A stretch of 64,000 nucleotides of DNA, taken from contig NZ_LIFX01000013.1 in NCBI RefSeq assembly GCF_001297775.1, positions 124,001-188,000 of the forward strand, in the 5' to 3' direction. Below are positions 46,932-56,917 of the stretch, in pieces; within the stretch, counting starts at the first letter, position 1; each line of letters begins with the position of its first letter. This DNA is from Trabulsiella odontotermitis. Its GTDB lineage: Bacteria; Pseudomonadota; Gammaproteobacteria; Enterobacterales; Enterobacteriaceae. A program made the position numbers and the translations under genes. The notes below the pieces were generated by a model that saw nothing but the letters and a program-made list of their open reading frames with translations, did no database searches and was not told the origin of the DNA.

Positions 46932-49121
46932 TCAGAACAACACTGAATAGTTCAGGCCAAAGGTGCGACCACGGCCTTTATAGGTGTACAGGCCAGGTGC
47001 GCCATAAGTCGGGCTGTAGAGACCCGGTGCGCGCTGACCCCAGACGGTGGTGTAGTCTTCGTCGAGCAGGTTTTCAATGCTGAAGCTGACTTTGCCCACC
47101 GGCAGGGTGTAGCTGCCGAGGAAATCAACGGTGTTGTAGCCGTCAATTTTATTGCCGTCCGCATCGGAAAGATCAAACGTCTGGGTGCTCTGTACGCGCA
47201 GTGCCCAGTCGCCCGGCGCCCAGTTGACCCAGGCGCTGACTTTTGACGGGCTGGCGCTGTCGACGGTCAGCTTCTCCCACTTCCCGTTTTCGCGGGTTTC
47301 GGATTTGATGGCGTTGAAGTTCGAACCGAGACTCCAGTCGCTGGCGGTGAAGAAGTAATCCACCTGACCTTCCACCCCGTAGATGCGACGTTTGTCGTCG
47401 TCCATGGTGATGGTCATGTCGGTCTTGTTGATGTTGATGGTTTTGTCCGACAGCGAGTAGTACGCCGCCACTTGCGTGCGCAGGTTATCGCCGGTGAGGC
47501 GCCAGCCCAGCTCGTAAGCGTTGACTTTAATGCCGTCGAGCTTCGAATCGTTGACGTTGACGCTGTTGTTCAGGCGGTAGTGGCCGTTGACCAGCGTGTA
47601 GTTACCGGAGCCATAGTATTTCGCCAGATCCGGAATTTCAAAGCCCTGCGAGAAGTTGAACCACACCTGCTGACGGTCGGTGACGTGACCGAGGATCCCG
47701 GCGTTGAACAGGAAGTTGTTGTAGTCCGTTTTCCCGCCCGGTACCGCGTCGGCTGAGGTGGCTTTGCCAGTGGCGATCGCCTGTTGCTGCGCATAACCAA
47801 CAAAATCATCCACCTTGTTTTCGGTGTACTGATAACGCACGCCGCCGCTCAGGGTGATGGCGTCGATGTCATAGCTGGCCTGCAGGAACGGCGCGAGGTT
47901 GGTGATGCTGTAACCCGGATAACGCCCGACGTTATAGGCGTTATCCAGCGTCATGCCGCCGCTCGCCGCCGCTTTGTTCAGATCAAAGAACTGCTGGTTG
48001 GCGTCGAAAGTCTCATGATCAGCATCGATACCCCAGGTCAGCGACAGATCATCGACAGGCTTGCTGTTGAGCGTCAGTTTGCCGCCGTAGAAGTCCGTTT
48101 TCTGCTGCGATGCGCCAATGCTGGTGACCGCGCCTTTGGAGAGCGTCGGGAACGGATAGAAGGTCAGGCTTTCATCGCGATAGTAAATCTGTGCCGCCAG
48201 ATCCTGGCCCCAGAAATCGGTATTGGAGTATTGCAGGTTGATCAGATGACGCTCGGTACCCGGCAGGCGGTCGGAATCGAGATTGCCTTTGTTGTAGGCT
48301 TTCGCATCACCGGTCACCGCCGAGAAGTTATCGCCGAGGAACAGTCCGTGCTTGCCGTCAGACTGGCTTTTATAGTACTGCGTGGTGAGCTGTAACTGCT
48401 GGTGATCGTCAATGTTCAGGGTGCCGGTACCCATGACGTCCAGACGGTCAGAATACTGCAGACCGGTCTGGGTGTTATCGATGATCACTTCGTCGCCGTT
48501 ACCATCATACCAGCCGCCGTAACGCTGATACGCCACAGAGAGACGCCCGGAGGCGTTATCGTTGCCGCCGCTGACCGCCGCCGCCACGTTTTCATCATGA
48601 TCGTTATGACTGTTAAAACCGCTTTTCGCGCCGGTCTGGAACTCGACCTGGGTTTCCGGCTGGCCTTTTTTGGTCACCACGTTGATCAGGCCGCCGGTAC
48701 TCCCGCCGCCGTACAGTGACGTCGCGCCGGAGATAACCTCGATGCGCTCAATATTGAACGGATCAATAGAATCCAGCTGGCGGCTGTCGCTGCGCGAAGA
48801 GTTGAGGCGCACGCCGTCAACCATCACCATCATCGAACGTCCGCGCATGTTCATGCCGTAGTTGGTGCGGCCCTGGCTGCTGACATCCATGCCAGGGATC
48901 AGCTGCGCCAGCACCTCTTTCAGTTCTTTGCCACCCTGAACCTGCTGCTCGATTTCAGCTTGTTCAATGACCCAGGTGGTTTGCGCCATATCCGCCACAC
49001 TGTGATTCGCGCGGCTGGCCGTGACGACCAGAGATTCTTCCTTTTGATCTTCCGCCCATGCAGACGCGGAAAGCATAGCCAACAGGCAAGGATTCAAAAC
49101 CCAAAGATAAGAACGTTTCAT
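46932..49121 (-). CDS. iutA: Ferric aerobactin receptor IutA
   Basis: 729-residue TonB-dependent outer-membrane receptor. Signal peptide 1-23 (ASAWA), TonB box ESLVVTA, plug domain (GRTNYGMNMRGR, DGVRLNSSRSDSRQLD, VISGATSLYGGGSTGG) and a 22-strand barrel ending in the aromatic NYSVLF. Clearly the plasmid/chromosomal IutA family (E. coli protein 733 aa) but with many substitutions. Last gene of iucABCD-iutA, 16 nt after iucD. Confidence 0.95.
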   Translation of the reverse strand: MKRSYLWVLNPCLLAMLSASAWAEDQKEESLVVTASRANHSVADMAQTTWVIEQAEIEQQVQGGKELKEVLAQLIPGMDVSSQGRTNYGMNMRGRSMMVMVDGVRLNSSRSDSRQLDSIDPFNIERIEVISGATSLYGGGSTGGLINVVTKKGQPETQVEFQTGAKSGFNSHNDHDENVAAAVSGGNDNASGRLSVAYQRYGGWYDGNGDEVIIDNTQTGLQYSDRLDVMGTGTLNIDDHQQLQLTTQYYKSQSDGKHGLFLGDNFSAVTGDAKAYNKGNLDSDRLPGTERHLINLQYSNTDFWGQDLAAQIYYRDESLTFYPFPTLSKGAVTSIGASQQKTDFYGGKLTLNSKPVDDLSLTWGIDADHETFDANQQFFDLNKAAASGGMTLDNAYNVGRYPGYSITNLAPFLQASYDIDAITLSGGVRYQYTENKVDDFVGYAQQQAIATGKATSADAVPGGKTDYNNFLFNAGILGHVTDRQQVWFNFSQGFEIPDLAKYYGSGNYTLVNGHYRLNNSVNVNDSKLDGIKVNAYELGWRLTGDNLRTQVAAYYSLSDKTININKTDMTITMDDDKRRIYGVEGQVDYFFTASDWSLGSNFNAIKSETRENGKWEKLTVDSASPSKVSAWVNWAPGDWALRVQSTQTFDLSDADGNKIDGYNTVDFLGSYTLPVGKVSFSIENLLDEDYTTVWGQRAPGLYSPTYGAPGLYTYKGRGRTFGLNYSVLF

Positions 49122-49137
49122 TGTTATTGTGTTCCTG

Positions 49138-50460
49138 TCAGAACTCAGTAGTTTTTAGCGGTTGAAAAACCCGGTGAAGATCGCGGCTGGGCTCGCTGCG
49201 CCAGTGGATCACGCCAGGGGTGGTGGACAGCTCAAACGGTGCCTTCGGGTGAGCGCGATTAATAATTCGCGCCGCACGCCAGGCCATCAGGCTGAGCTGC
49301 GGTTCGGCAATGCCAAGACTGTGCATTCCGGCATTGACGGCAAAAAGCTGATTGCTCTGTGGGCCATCCCATTGCACAGAGAAATCGGTATTGACCTGAA
49401 ATTCTTCATCGCGGGTCAGGCGCAGGCGGTGCGCCAGCGGAGCGAGGAACGTCGGTTGCGCCGGGCGATAACCGGTGGCAAAAATCACAATGTCGGTATC
49501 GAGCGTCTCTTCACCGTCATCCAGGTGATGACGCAGCGTCAGGCGCTGGCCATTGTCCTGGGCCGCCACGCGGGTGACGGAACGGGAAGGGAGCAGGTGC
49601 GCCCACGGTTGTTCGCGCAATACTTCGAAGCGGTGATACATCGCGCGGTAAATTGCCAGCAGCGATTCGGTCGTGATGCCATCGGACGTCATCTTCTGCT
49701 CGGCGAGCATCTTCTCGCGCACGTCTTCCTTCAGCGTGGCAAAACTGTCGAGATACTCCGGCGTGAAATATTCGTTGGCGAACGCCGCTTCATCGAGGGC
49801 GTTGTAGTTATTGCGACGCGAAACCCAGTTCAGGGCCGACGGCTGGCCCCATTCGCCGCGGAAAATGTTGAGGAACAGATCCGCGCCGCTCTGACCACCG
49901 CCGACCACCGTCACGCGCTTACCGGCCAGTGACGGGGTGCGCATCATCATTTCGCTGGCATGGAAGCAGCGATCGCTCTGCTCGTTCACGCAGGCGGGCA
50001 GGTTGATAGCCTTCCCGATGCCGAGGCAGACGTGGCGCGCGCGGAAATGGTCGCGCTGGGTCACGACGTCGAAAAGCCCGGCCTGCTCGTCGTAGCGCAC
50101 TTCCTGCACCTGCTGGCTGAAGGCGAGGTTATTGAGGTTCGCCGCCGCCCAGCACAGGTAATCGGCAAATTCTTCGCGGGACACCGTGCGCTGTTCGGTG
50201 GTCAGAAAGCGGTAGAACTTTTTACGCTGCACCAGATAATTGAGGAAGCTGTGGCGATTGGTCGGCTCGACAGCGCTCACCAGATCTTTCAGGAAGCTGG
50301 TCTGCATATAGCAATCCGGCACCATCATCCCCGGATGCCACGAAAACTGCGGCTTGCTCTCCAGAAACAGCGTACTGAAACCATCGAGACCTTCAGCCAG
50401 TGCGGCGATGCTTAAATTGAACGGGCCAATACCTATGCCAATGAAATCATACGTTTTCAT
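49138..50460 (-). CDS. iucD: L-lysine N6-monooxygenase IucD
   Basis: 440 residues. FAD/NADPH-dependent enzyme that hydroxylates lysine in the first step of aerobactin synthesis. FAD-binding start FIGIGIGPFNLSIAAL, NADPH-binding VVGGGQSGADLF and the C-terminal FATGYRP motif are present. Start overlaps iucC's end (ATGA). Confidence 0.95.
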   Translation of the reverse strand: MKTYDFIGIGIGPFNLSIAALAEGLDGFSTLFLESKPQFSWHPGMMVPDCYMQTSFLKDLVSAVEPTNRHSFLNYLVQRKKFYRFLTTEQRTVSREEFADYLCWAAANLNNLAFSQQVQEVRYDEQAGLFDVVTQRDHFRARHVCLGIGKAINLPACVNEQSDRCFHASEMMMRTPSLAGKRVTVVGGGQSGADLFLNIFRGEWGQPSALNWVSRRNNYNALDEAAFANEYFTPEYLDSFATLKEDVREKMLAEQKMTSDGITTESLLAIYRAMYHRFEVLREQPWAHLLPSRSVTRVAAQDNGQRLTLRHHLDDGEETLDTDIVIFATGYRPAQPTFLAPLAHRLRLTRDEEFQVNTDFSVQWDGPQSNQLFAVNAGMHSLGIAEPQLSLMAWRAARIINRAHPKAPFELSTTPGVIHWRSEPSRDLHRVFQPLKTTEF

Positions 50461-52199
50461 TCTGCGGACTCCCTGGTGACCAGATAAAGTGGGTTGTTGA
50501 GATCGGTTAAATACGTCGGCAGCATGCGACTGCCGCCATCGTGTTCGGAGAAAGTGAGTTTCACGGGGTTCAGCACCACGCGAATGATTTGCGGTTTGAA
50601 CAGGTCGAACAGTGTGAAACGGTCGGCCATCTGCGGGTGTTGCGCCATATAACGCTCAAGGACGCCCGCCAGAATCTGATAAAAGCGCGTTTCGCTGACA
50701 CCACACCGGAGCGTCAGACGGGAAATAAAGCGCAGCACGGTGACAAAATGGCCGGTCTGCAGATCATGAATGATGTAATCCGCGCTGAGGCGGGCGGTGA
50801 CGGCCTTTACCGCCTCCGGCAGTGTGGCGGCTTCGGGGAAATCAAGATCCACCAGTCGCATGTCGCCCTGAAAATCTTTCAGCAAAATGCGCTGCGGCAT
50901 GTGGTCTTTCATCACCAGCGTCACGTTCTGACCGTGAGCAATCAGCGCCACGCCGTAGCGGCACAGCAGGTGATAGAACGGCAGCACCACGGCGGTGAAC
51001 ATCTTTTCCAGCCACGCGTCGGCGGAAAGACCGGAACGGGCGATCCACGCGTCAATCAGTGGACGACCGGCGTTGTCGGTTTCCATCAGTGCCGCCATCA
51101 GTACGGCCTGTTCGCCATCCTGCAAATAGCAGGACGGATTTTCGCGCCAGATCACGCCGAGCATTTCCTGGAAACGGTAGGGCGCTTTTGGCAACGCGGC
51201 ATAGCCTGTGTGCGAGAGATACCCCGCCGCTGGCTCACCCAGCGCCTGAGCGCCCAGCGCGGTCAGCGTCGCGTCCTGTGAAAACTGCTGTTGTAGCCAG
51301 CGCGAGGCCAGTGGCCCTGCAGCAATATACTTGCCCGGAATACCGCGATAGCAGGAGGTGTTGTAAATGGTCAGCGGCAGTTTGATATCAAACGGCGCAC
51401 GGCGGCTGGCGTTGGTCAGCGTACGCAGGGACTGCTGCGCCAGGTATTCATCGCCAAACTCACCCAGTTCGGTGATCTCACCGCGTGCCAGTTGCGGTAA
51501 AAAGTGCAGGGCAATTTTCTGCTGCCATTGCCACGGATGCAGCGGCACCGGCAACCAGGTATCATCCAGCCCCTGTGCCTGCCAGCAGGCGTCAAAACGC
51601 TGACGCTCGCTGTCATCCATGGCGCTTGCCAGCAGCGTGCGAATATCGCAGTCGGCGTCGCTGCTCCACACCAGACAGTCGCGGCGTACGGCAATCCAGT
51701 GCAGACGAAAACGTCCGCGATATTCCGGCGCATACTGATGAAGGGCGTCCAGACCCCAGCCACGGCGGCCTTTGTTAAAGATGAACTTCGGGTGGCCGGA
51801 GAGCAGACACTGCAACTCGTCCGGACTGAGATCGATAAGCGCGTCGGCATCGAGATGCGCCCGGGCACTGAGCAACTGGAGATCGCCGCGCAGAGTGGCG
51901 TAAAGATCTTCCAGGTGTTCGGCAGTCTGCGCGTCGCTCATCGCCAGCACGTTCGCCAGTTGCCGCAGCGTGCTTTCGGCTTCAATCGGTTTGCCACTGC
52001 GGTTGCTGAGCGTCGCGGTGTCGATATGCAGCCAGCCCCAGATGCCACGCGTGGCGGTAAACTGCCAGCGCTCATCACCGAGGGTGATCGTCCAGCGCTG
52101 CGGGGCTATCTCTTCGGCGGTCAGCGTGCGTTCATATTCCAGTTCCGCGAGGATCTTCGCCACCATCTCGCGGTTGACCTGTTCCCACGCCGCCATCAT
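50457..52199 (-). CDS. iucC: Aerobactin synthetase IucC
   Basis: 580 residues, same length as known IucC. NRPS-independent siderophore synthetase that adds the second N6-acetyl-N6-hydroxylysine to the citrate intermediate. Motifs SGHPKFIFNKGRRGWG, LPVPLHPWQWQ, GIPGKYIAAGPLASRW and IAHGQNVTLVMKD are typical of the family. Overlaps iucB by ATGA. Confidence 0.95.
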   Translation of the reverse strand: MMAAWEQVNREMVAKILAELEYERTLTAEEIAPQRWTITLGDERWQFTATRGIWGWLHIDTATLSNRSGKPIEAESTLRQLANVLAMSDAQTAEHLEDLYATLRGDLQLLSARAHLDADALIDLSPDELQCLLSGHPKFIFNKGRRGWGLDALHQYAPEYRGRFRLHWIAVRRDCLVWSSDADCDIRTLLASAMDDSERQRFDACWQAQGLDDTWLPVPLHPWQWQQKIALHFLPQLARGEITELGEFGDEYLAQQSLRTLTNASRRAPFDIKLPLTIYNTSCYRGIPGKYIAAGPLASRWLQQQFSQDATLTALGAQALGEPAAGYLSHTGYAALPKAPYRFQEMLGVIWRENPSCYLQDGEQAVLMAALMETDNAGRPLIDAWIARSGLSADAWLEKMFTAVVLPFYHLLCRYGVALIAHGQNVTLVMKDHMPQRILLKDFQGDMRLVDLDFPEAATLPEAVKAVTARLSADYIIHDLQTGHFVTVLRFISRLTLRCGVSETRFYQILAGVLERYMAQHPQMADRFTLFDLFKPQIIRVVLNPVKLTFSEHDGGSRMLPTYLTDLNNPLYLVTRESAE

Positions 52200-53143
52200 A
52201 GCCCCACCTCACGGAAGAAGTGGTCGCGCTGGCTCATCACCAGCCGGGAACGTTTATGCGGGAAATCGAATTCCTTGACCGTGCTGAATCCGGCGACCGG
52301 CAAATGGCGGAACAGACGCTGATTATCAAAACGCGGTTCAGCAACGATGCGGGTGGTGCGCGGTTCGTCGAGCCACAGATAGTGGCTCAGGCCGCGCAAC
52401 CAGCTGCGGATGTAGTGCGCGCCGCGCCACTGTTCTTCGCCAACCAGCATATGGAGACCGCGGTCAAACGACTGCCAGCGATAGTGGCGACCAATGCGAT
52501 CTTCGGCGGCCCAGTAGACTTCAAAATAGCCAAACGGCTGGTCGTCAAAGCAGCCGATCAGCGGATAGCAGTATGACGAGTCGAGCTGTTTACGCAGGTA
52601 GTTTTCCTGCTCGGCCTGCGGACCAGCCATTTCCCAGAAGGCGTTTACGCGTGGCGTGTTCATCCAACGGGTAAAGCTGTCGGCGTCACGTTCGACATCG
52701 GCCACACGGAAACTTAACGTGCGTTTGATCTGCGCATCATAGCGGCGATACACCTCGCCGGACGGGCGCGGCGGGCGCACCGGGAAGCAGAGCTGGCGCG
52801 ACTCATCAAACTGCAACTCTGTGCGCGGTTGCGGGCGCTCGCCGCGCAGCCACAGCGGCAGTTGCCAGAAAGTTTCCCGCGCCAGGTAATCACTTTGCAC
52901 CTGGGCGAACAGACGTTGCGCCTCGCCGTGTTGATGCCATTGCGCCCACGGCAGCGTAATGCCGGTGAGTTGCGGCGCGGCGACGAACAGCTGATCCAGC
53001 GCCGCAACCAGCCAGCCGTCCGGCAGGTTATCCAGCGGGTGGAGAATGGCGCTACCGTCCAGACCGAGCGTCAGGGGCAGTGCCATATCGCATTCGGCAC
53101 AGCGGAATCCGTAGCCGTCATGGATAATATTTGCGAGCGGCAT
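52196..53143 (-). CDS. iucB: N6-hydroxylysine acetyltransferase IucB
   Basis: 315 residues. GNAT-fold enzyme that acetylates N6-hydroxylysine from acetyl-CoA. The C-terminal half contains GNAT-like WMNTPRVNAFWEM and YIRSWLRGLSHYLWLDEPRTTR. Its start shares one base with the iucA stop (TGATG). Confidence 0.94.
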   Translation of the reverse strand: MPLANIIHDGYGFRCAECDMALPLTLGLDGSAILHPLDNLPDGWLVAALDQLFVAAPQLTGITLPWAQWHQHGEAQRLFAQVQSDYLARETFWQLPLWLRGERPQPRTELQFDESRQLCFPVRPPRPSGEVYRRYDAQIKRTLSFRVADVERDADSFTRWMNTPRVNAFWEMAGPQAEQENYLRKQLDSSYCYPLIGCFDDQPFGYFEVYWAAEDRIGRHYRWQSFDRGLHMLVGEEQWRGAHYIRSWLRGLSHYLWLDEPRTTRIVAEPRFDNQRLFRHLPVAGFSTVKEFDFPHKRSRLVMSQRDHFFREVGL

Positions 53144-54885
53144 CAGGCAGGCTCCTTACAGAACGGATTACTGAAATCGAAGTAGATCACCGCCGGATCG
53201 ACGATGGTGTTTTCGTTGTGATCGTGGAGATAGCAGAAGAAATTGCCTTTGCAGTTCCAGTGCGCGCTGTCGAGGACGTAATCGAGGCAGCGGGTGTTTT
53301 TCGCCGTCGCCCGCAGTTGCGCCAGCGCCTCGCGTACCAGCACCATCAGGCTCTCTTCGCGGGCAAACCCGGCGGCACCCAGCGCCGCCGTGACCGCAAG
53401 CGTCGAATTCACCAGCAGGTAATACGGGAAGTAGCGCAGCAGTTGCGCCTCGCTGAAGCGGTTTTCCGCCTCCAGCTCGTTCTCTTCCGCCAGCCAGTCG
53501 GTGGCGCCTGCGGTAAAGGCGCTGCCCTGACAGTCGCGGTACAGCAGCCCGACAGGCAGATCGTCCTGCATCTCCACCAGAATGTTTTGCTGATGGGCGA
53601 GCAGCACCAGACCGTAATCGGCCTCGGCGCTGAACAGCGGCAACAGTACGCGGTCGCAATAGGCCTGAACCCAGCAGCGGGCCGCGGTGTCCAGTGGCAG
53701 GTTGAGGCGCTGACTCAGACGGCGCACCGCAGCGGCCAGCAGGCTGTCACCACCGTCCGGCGCGGCCTGGGTGAGGCTCACCAGCACGTTGGTTTGCGTC
53801 TGCGGGGTGCCGAACAACAGGTTGACGCGCAGCGCCATCAGGCTCTCTTCCTGAATGGTGCCGTCGCTGTCACGCAGGCCGACCCAGCCGTCTTCCTGCA
53901 TCACGCGCATGGTCGGATAACGCGCCTGCAACGCCTGCCAGCGTGGGGTTTGCGCCAGCCGTGCGAGCCGCATACCGCGCTTCACTTCTTTCACTGAGAG
54001 CGTCCGCACCGAGTTGGTGAGGCGCACGCTCAGCGAAAACTTAATCATGTCGTGATTGCTTTCGCTGTACAGCGAGCGGGAAGAGCTGGTTGGCAGCCAG
54101 CGGGCACCGGCTTCGCCCAGATCCCGCAATGCGCCTTGCGTGACCAGCTGCTGGCACCAGAGCTGACGGAGCAAATGCTCTGCCTGCCACGGGTGCATCG
54201 GCACCAGCCAGCTGTCGTCGGTGAAATGGTGCAGCAGTTCAGGCACGCTTTCTGCGGCAAAACGTAGCAGGCGGTCGCGCAGCGTATGGCTGGGGCTGTC
54301 GCCCGCCACAAAAGTGCGGTCAACCGCGAACCAGCGCAGCGGAAACCGGGAGGCGAAATCTGGCAGATAGCGGCGGGCTTCCTGCTCATTAAACGGCTCG
54401 TGCGATTTCGGTGCCGGGTGGAACGCGTGACCGACCAGCAGCGCCTGTTCCGCTTCGGCAAAATTGAGCGGTTTCGCCCGCAGATCGCCCCAGTTGTGCC
54501 GCAGGTCGATAGCCTGCCAGGTGTGGACATGACTTTCACGCACACGCCCGGCAAAGCGCGCAAGCGTTTCAGCACTGAGATCGCGGCGTACGGTGGGTTT
54601 TGCCAGTACCCGATCCACCAGTTGGTTGAAATCGATGGCATCACCCTGGTCGCAGTCGCTACGGACAATGCTGGCAGGGAACAGATACTGATGATGTTGG
54701 GTGGGTGAGAAGTAGCGCAGTGGCAGGCGAATCGCCTCGTGGTCGTTCAGCGGCAGATGAATGAAGCCAGTTTCGCCCGGCGCGGAGGCCGGGGAATAGT
54801 GCCAGTCATCGGTCTCGCGCAGTAGCGCATTGAGGAAACACTGGGCCGCAACGTCTGTACCGGCATGGCGGGTCAGGGAACGCAT
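53143..54885 (-). CDS. iucA: Aerobactin synthetase IucA
   Basis: 580 residues. NIS synthetase that couples the first N6-acetyl-N6-hydroxylysine to citrate. Motifs GHAFHPAPKSHEPFNEQEARR, WLVPMHPWQ, SSRSLYSESNHDMIKFSLS and LAHQQNILVEM are typical. Start ATG at 54885 aligns with the family; GTG at 54897 is an alternative that fits GGAG less well. First gene of the operon, under a Fur box. Confidence 0.94.
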   Translation of the reverse strand: MRSLTRHAGTDVAAQCFLNALLRETDDWHYSPASAPGETGFIHLPLNDHEAIRLPLRYFSPTQHHQYLFPASIVRSDCDQGDAIDFNQLVDRVLAKPTVRRDLSAETLARFAGRVRESHVHTWQAIDLRHNWGDLRAKPLNFAEAEQALLVGHAFHPAPKSHEPFNEQEARRYLPDFASRFPLRWFAVDRTFVAGDSPSHTLRDRLLRFAAESVPELLHHFTDDSWLVPMHPWQAEHLLRQLWCQQLVTQGALRDLGEAGARWLPTSSSRSLYSESNHDMIKFSLSVRLTNSVRTLSVKEVKRGMRLARLAQTPRWQALQARYPTMRVMQEDGWVGLRDSDGTIQEESLMALRVNLLFGTPQTQTNVLVSLTQAAPDGGDSLLAAAVRRLSQRLNLPLDTAARCWVQAYCDRVLLPLFSAEADYGLVLLAHQQNILVEMQDDLPVGLLYRDCQGSAFTAGATDWLAEENELEAENRFSEAQLLRYFPYYLLVNSTLAVTAALGAAGFAREESLMVLVREALAQLRATAKNTRCLDYVLDSAHWNCKGNFFCYLHDHNENTIVDPAVIYFDFSNPFCKEPA

Positions 54886-54905
54886 AACAAAACTCACTCC
54901 ATGAA

Positions 54906-54936
54906 TTGATAATAATTCTCGTTATGATATTCATTC
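54906..54936. promoter_or_regulatory. Fur-binding region between iucA and shiF
   Basis: GATAATAATTCTCGTTATG followed by ATATTCATTC gives overlapping Fur-like repeats (GATAAT/ATTATC type) in the divergent iucA-shiF promoter. Aerobactin operons are classic Fur targets. Confidence 0.75.
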
Positions 54937-55023
54937 TATTTACACTGACAACCATTTTTGTAATATTTATTTGCATTAACTCCATAATTTCCTCACATTT
55001 ATTGACAGTATTTTCACAATCCT

Positions 55024-56220
55024 ATGAGCACAATCCCTGACGCAATAGCACAACAAACCCCTGTCAAATCAACGTGGCCACTGGCGCTGTGCGCCGGTTT
55101 ACTGGGTATCGGTCAGAACGGATTGCTGGTGGTATTACCGCAACTGGTATCAATGACGGGGCTGTCGCTGTCGGTCTGGGCGGGGTTGCTGATGTTTGGC
55201 TCGATGTTATTTTTGCCCGCGTCGCCATGGTGGGGGAGTCAGGCGGAGATCCGTGGCTGTAAGCATGTAGTGCTGGCGGCATTGCTGGGCTATCTCGCCA
55301 GTTTTGCCGTGCTGGCGCTGGTGGTGTGGAGTATGGCGGACGGTTCTCTGGGCGTGGTCGGCGGGATGGCGGGGCTGATCGTGTCTCGTGCGTTGTACGG
55401 CCTGACGGTCTCCGGTATGGTGCCTGCCGCGCAAACCTGGGCCATGCAACGCGCCGGAACGGAAAACCGCATGGCGGCGCTGGCGTCAATCAGTTCTGGC
55501 TTAAGCTGCGGTCGGCTGCTCGGGCCACCGCTGGCGGCGGCCGCGTTGAGCCTGCATCCGCAGGCGCCGCTGTGGCTGATGGCGATCGCGCCATTGCTGG
55601 CGCTGATGACTGTCGTCCGCCAGCCAAACGATCCACCATTACCGCCGGTGGCGCACCAGTCCACGCGGTTGCAGCTCAGCATGTTGCCTTATCTGCTGCT
55701 GGCGCTGTTGCTGGCCGCCAGTATCAGCCTGATGCAACTGGGATTGTCGCCGCACCTGAAACCGCTGTTCCCGCAAGACGCAACACAAGTCAGCCATCAT
55801 GTCGCCTGGCTGCTGAGCCTCGCGGCGATCAGCACCCTGCTGGCACAGTTTCTGGTGGTGCGCCCACAACGTCTCAGCGCGGGGAGATTACTGACCGTGG
55901 CGGCGGTATTGCTGGTGTGTGGGCTGGCGCTGATGAGCCTGCCGGGGCTTGTCACGTTTTACGTCGGGATCGTCATCGCTTCGTTGGGGTCGGCGATGGC
56001 GACGCCGGGTTATCAGTTACTGTTAAATGATCGCTTATCGACGGGCAAAGGCGCCGGGGTGATCGCCACCAGCCATACGCTCGGTTACGGTCTGAGCGCG
56101 CTGCTGGTGCCGCTGGTGTCGGGATGGTATAGCGAGCAGGCGTTAATCAGCGTGGCGCTGGTACTCGCGGTAGGTTTTCTGGCGCTGAGCGGTGGAGTGT
56201 GCTGGCGAAAAGCGCCATAA
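55024..56220 (+). CDS. shiF: ShiF, MFS transporter of the aerobactin locus
   Basis: 398 residues, 12 predicted spans, MFS fold. ShiF is found upstream of and divergent from iucA in Shigella and E. coli aerobactin islands and is proposed to export aerobactin. Sequence and position fit. Direct proof of export for this protein is lacking. Confidence 0.88.
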   Translation: MSTIPDAIAQQTPVKSTWPLALCAGLLGIGQNGLLVVLPQLVSMTGLSLSVWAGLLMFGSMLFLPASPWWGSQAEIRGCKHVVLAALLGYLASFAVLALVVWSMADGSLGVVGGMAGLIVSRALYGLTVSGMVPAAQTWAMQRAGTENRMAALASISSGLSCGRLLGPPLAAAALSLHPQAPLWLMAIAPLLALMTVVRQPNDPPLPPVAHQSTRLQLSMLPYLLLALLLAASISLMQLGLSPHLKPLFPQDATQVSHHVAWLLSLAAISTLLAQFLVVRPQRLSAGRLLTVAAVLLVCGLALMSLPGLVTFYVGIVIASLGSAMATPGYQLLLNDRLSTGKGAGVIATSHTLGYGLSALLVPLVSGWYSEQALISVALVLAVGFLALSGGVCWRKAP

Positions 56221-56250
56221 AAAAACGCTCCCGAAGGAGCGCTTTTCTTA
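56219..56250. terminator. Bidirectional terminator shiF/dsbB
   Basis: CGCTCC-CGAA-GGAGCG with A-run and T-run, between convergent shiF and dsbB. Confidence 0.85.
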
Positions 56251-56781
56251 CAGACGACCAAAAAGATCACGTCTTTTCGGTTTGAACGGCTGACCAATCA
56301 ACACCAGCAATGCCACCAGCAGGTAGGCAGCAAAAATAATCAGCAGCCATTGCGGCATTTCCAGTGACAGGAATTGCCACTGACGTTCAGCACAGTCGCC
56401 AGACGCCACAAACACCTGCGGCAGCCATTTATCGAGCGGCAACCAGCCCGGGAAACGAGCAGCAAAGTCACAGGTCAGAAACGGAGAAGGATGCAACTGG
56501 ATCATGGTGTGTTCCCAGGCAAGCTGCAATCCTCTGAAAGCACTGTAAATCCAGATAATTAACGCCACGTAACGCAGCGGCGACTTCGGTGCGATGGCTC
56601 CCACGATCCCCGCACCCATTACGCCGAACAAAGCGCAACGTTCATAAATACACAGTACGCAGGGTTTCAGCAGCATGACATGCTGGAACCAGAGCGCAAC
56701 CAATTCAAGCGCAAATGCAGTCAACGCCAGCAATAACCATGCACCACGACCTCGCGAGCACTGGTTTAAATATCGCAACAT
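56248..56781 (-). CDS. dsbB: Disulfide oxidoreductase DsbB
   Basis: 177 residues, four membrane spans. Reoxidises DsbA and passes electrons to quinones. Active cysteine pairs are present: CVLC at 41/44 and the second pair in LTCDFA and SGDCAERQ. Marks the return to core gene order. Confidence 0.95.
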   Translation of the reverse strand: MLRYLNQCSRGRGAWLLLALTAFALELVALWFQHVMLLKPCVLCIYERCALFGVMGAGIVGAIAPKSPLRYVALIIWIYSAFRGLQLAWEHTMIQLHPSPFLTCDFAARFPGWLPLDKWLPQVFVASGDCAERQWQFLSLEMPQWLLIIFAAYLLVALLVLIGQPFKPKRRDLFGRL

Positions 56782-56874
56782 AATTATTTCCCTGGAACGA
56801 GCAAAGACACCGCAGTGTAAACGAATTTAAACGCTTAGCCACTACCATGGAACACATTATTGCGTAAATGAATC

Positions 56875-56905
56875 TTAAAAGCCCAAAATCGCCTTTCGGG
56901 CTTAT
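56875..56905 (-). terminator. Intrinsic terminator of nhaB
   Basis: AAGCCC / GGGCTT stem with TTTT tail on the minus strand, directly after nhaB. Confidence 0.7.
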
Positions 56906-56917
56906 AAAATGTTGATG

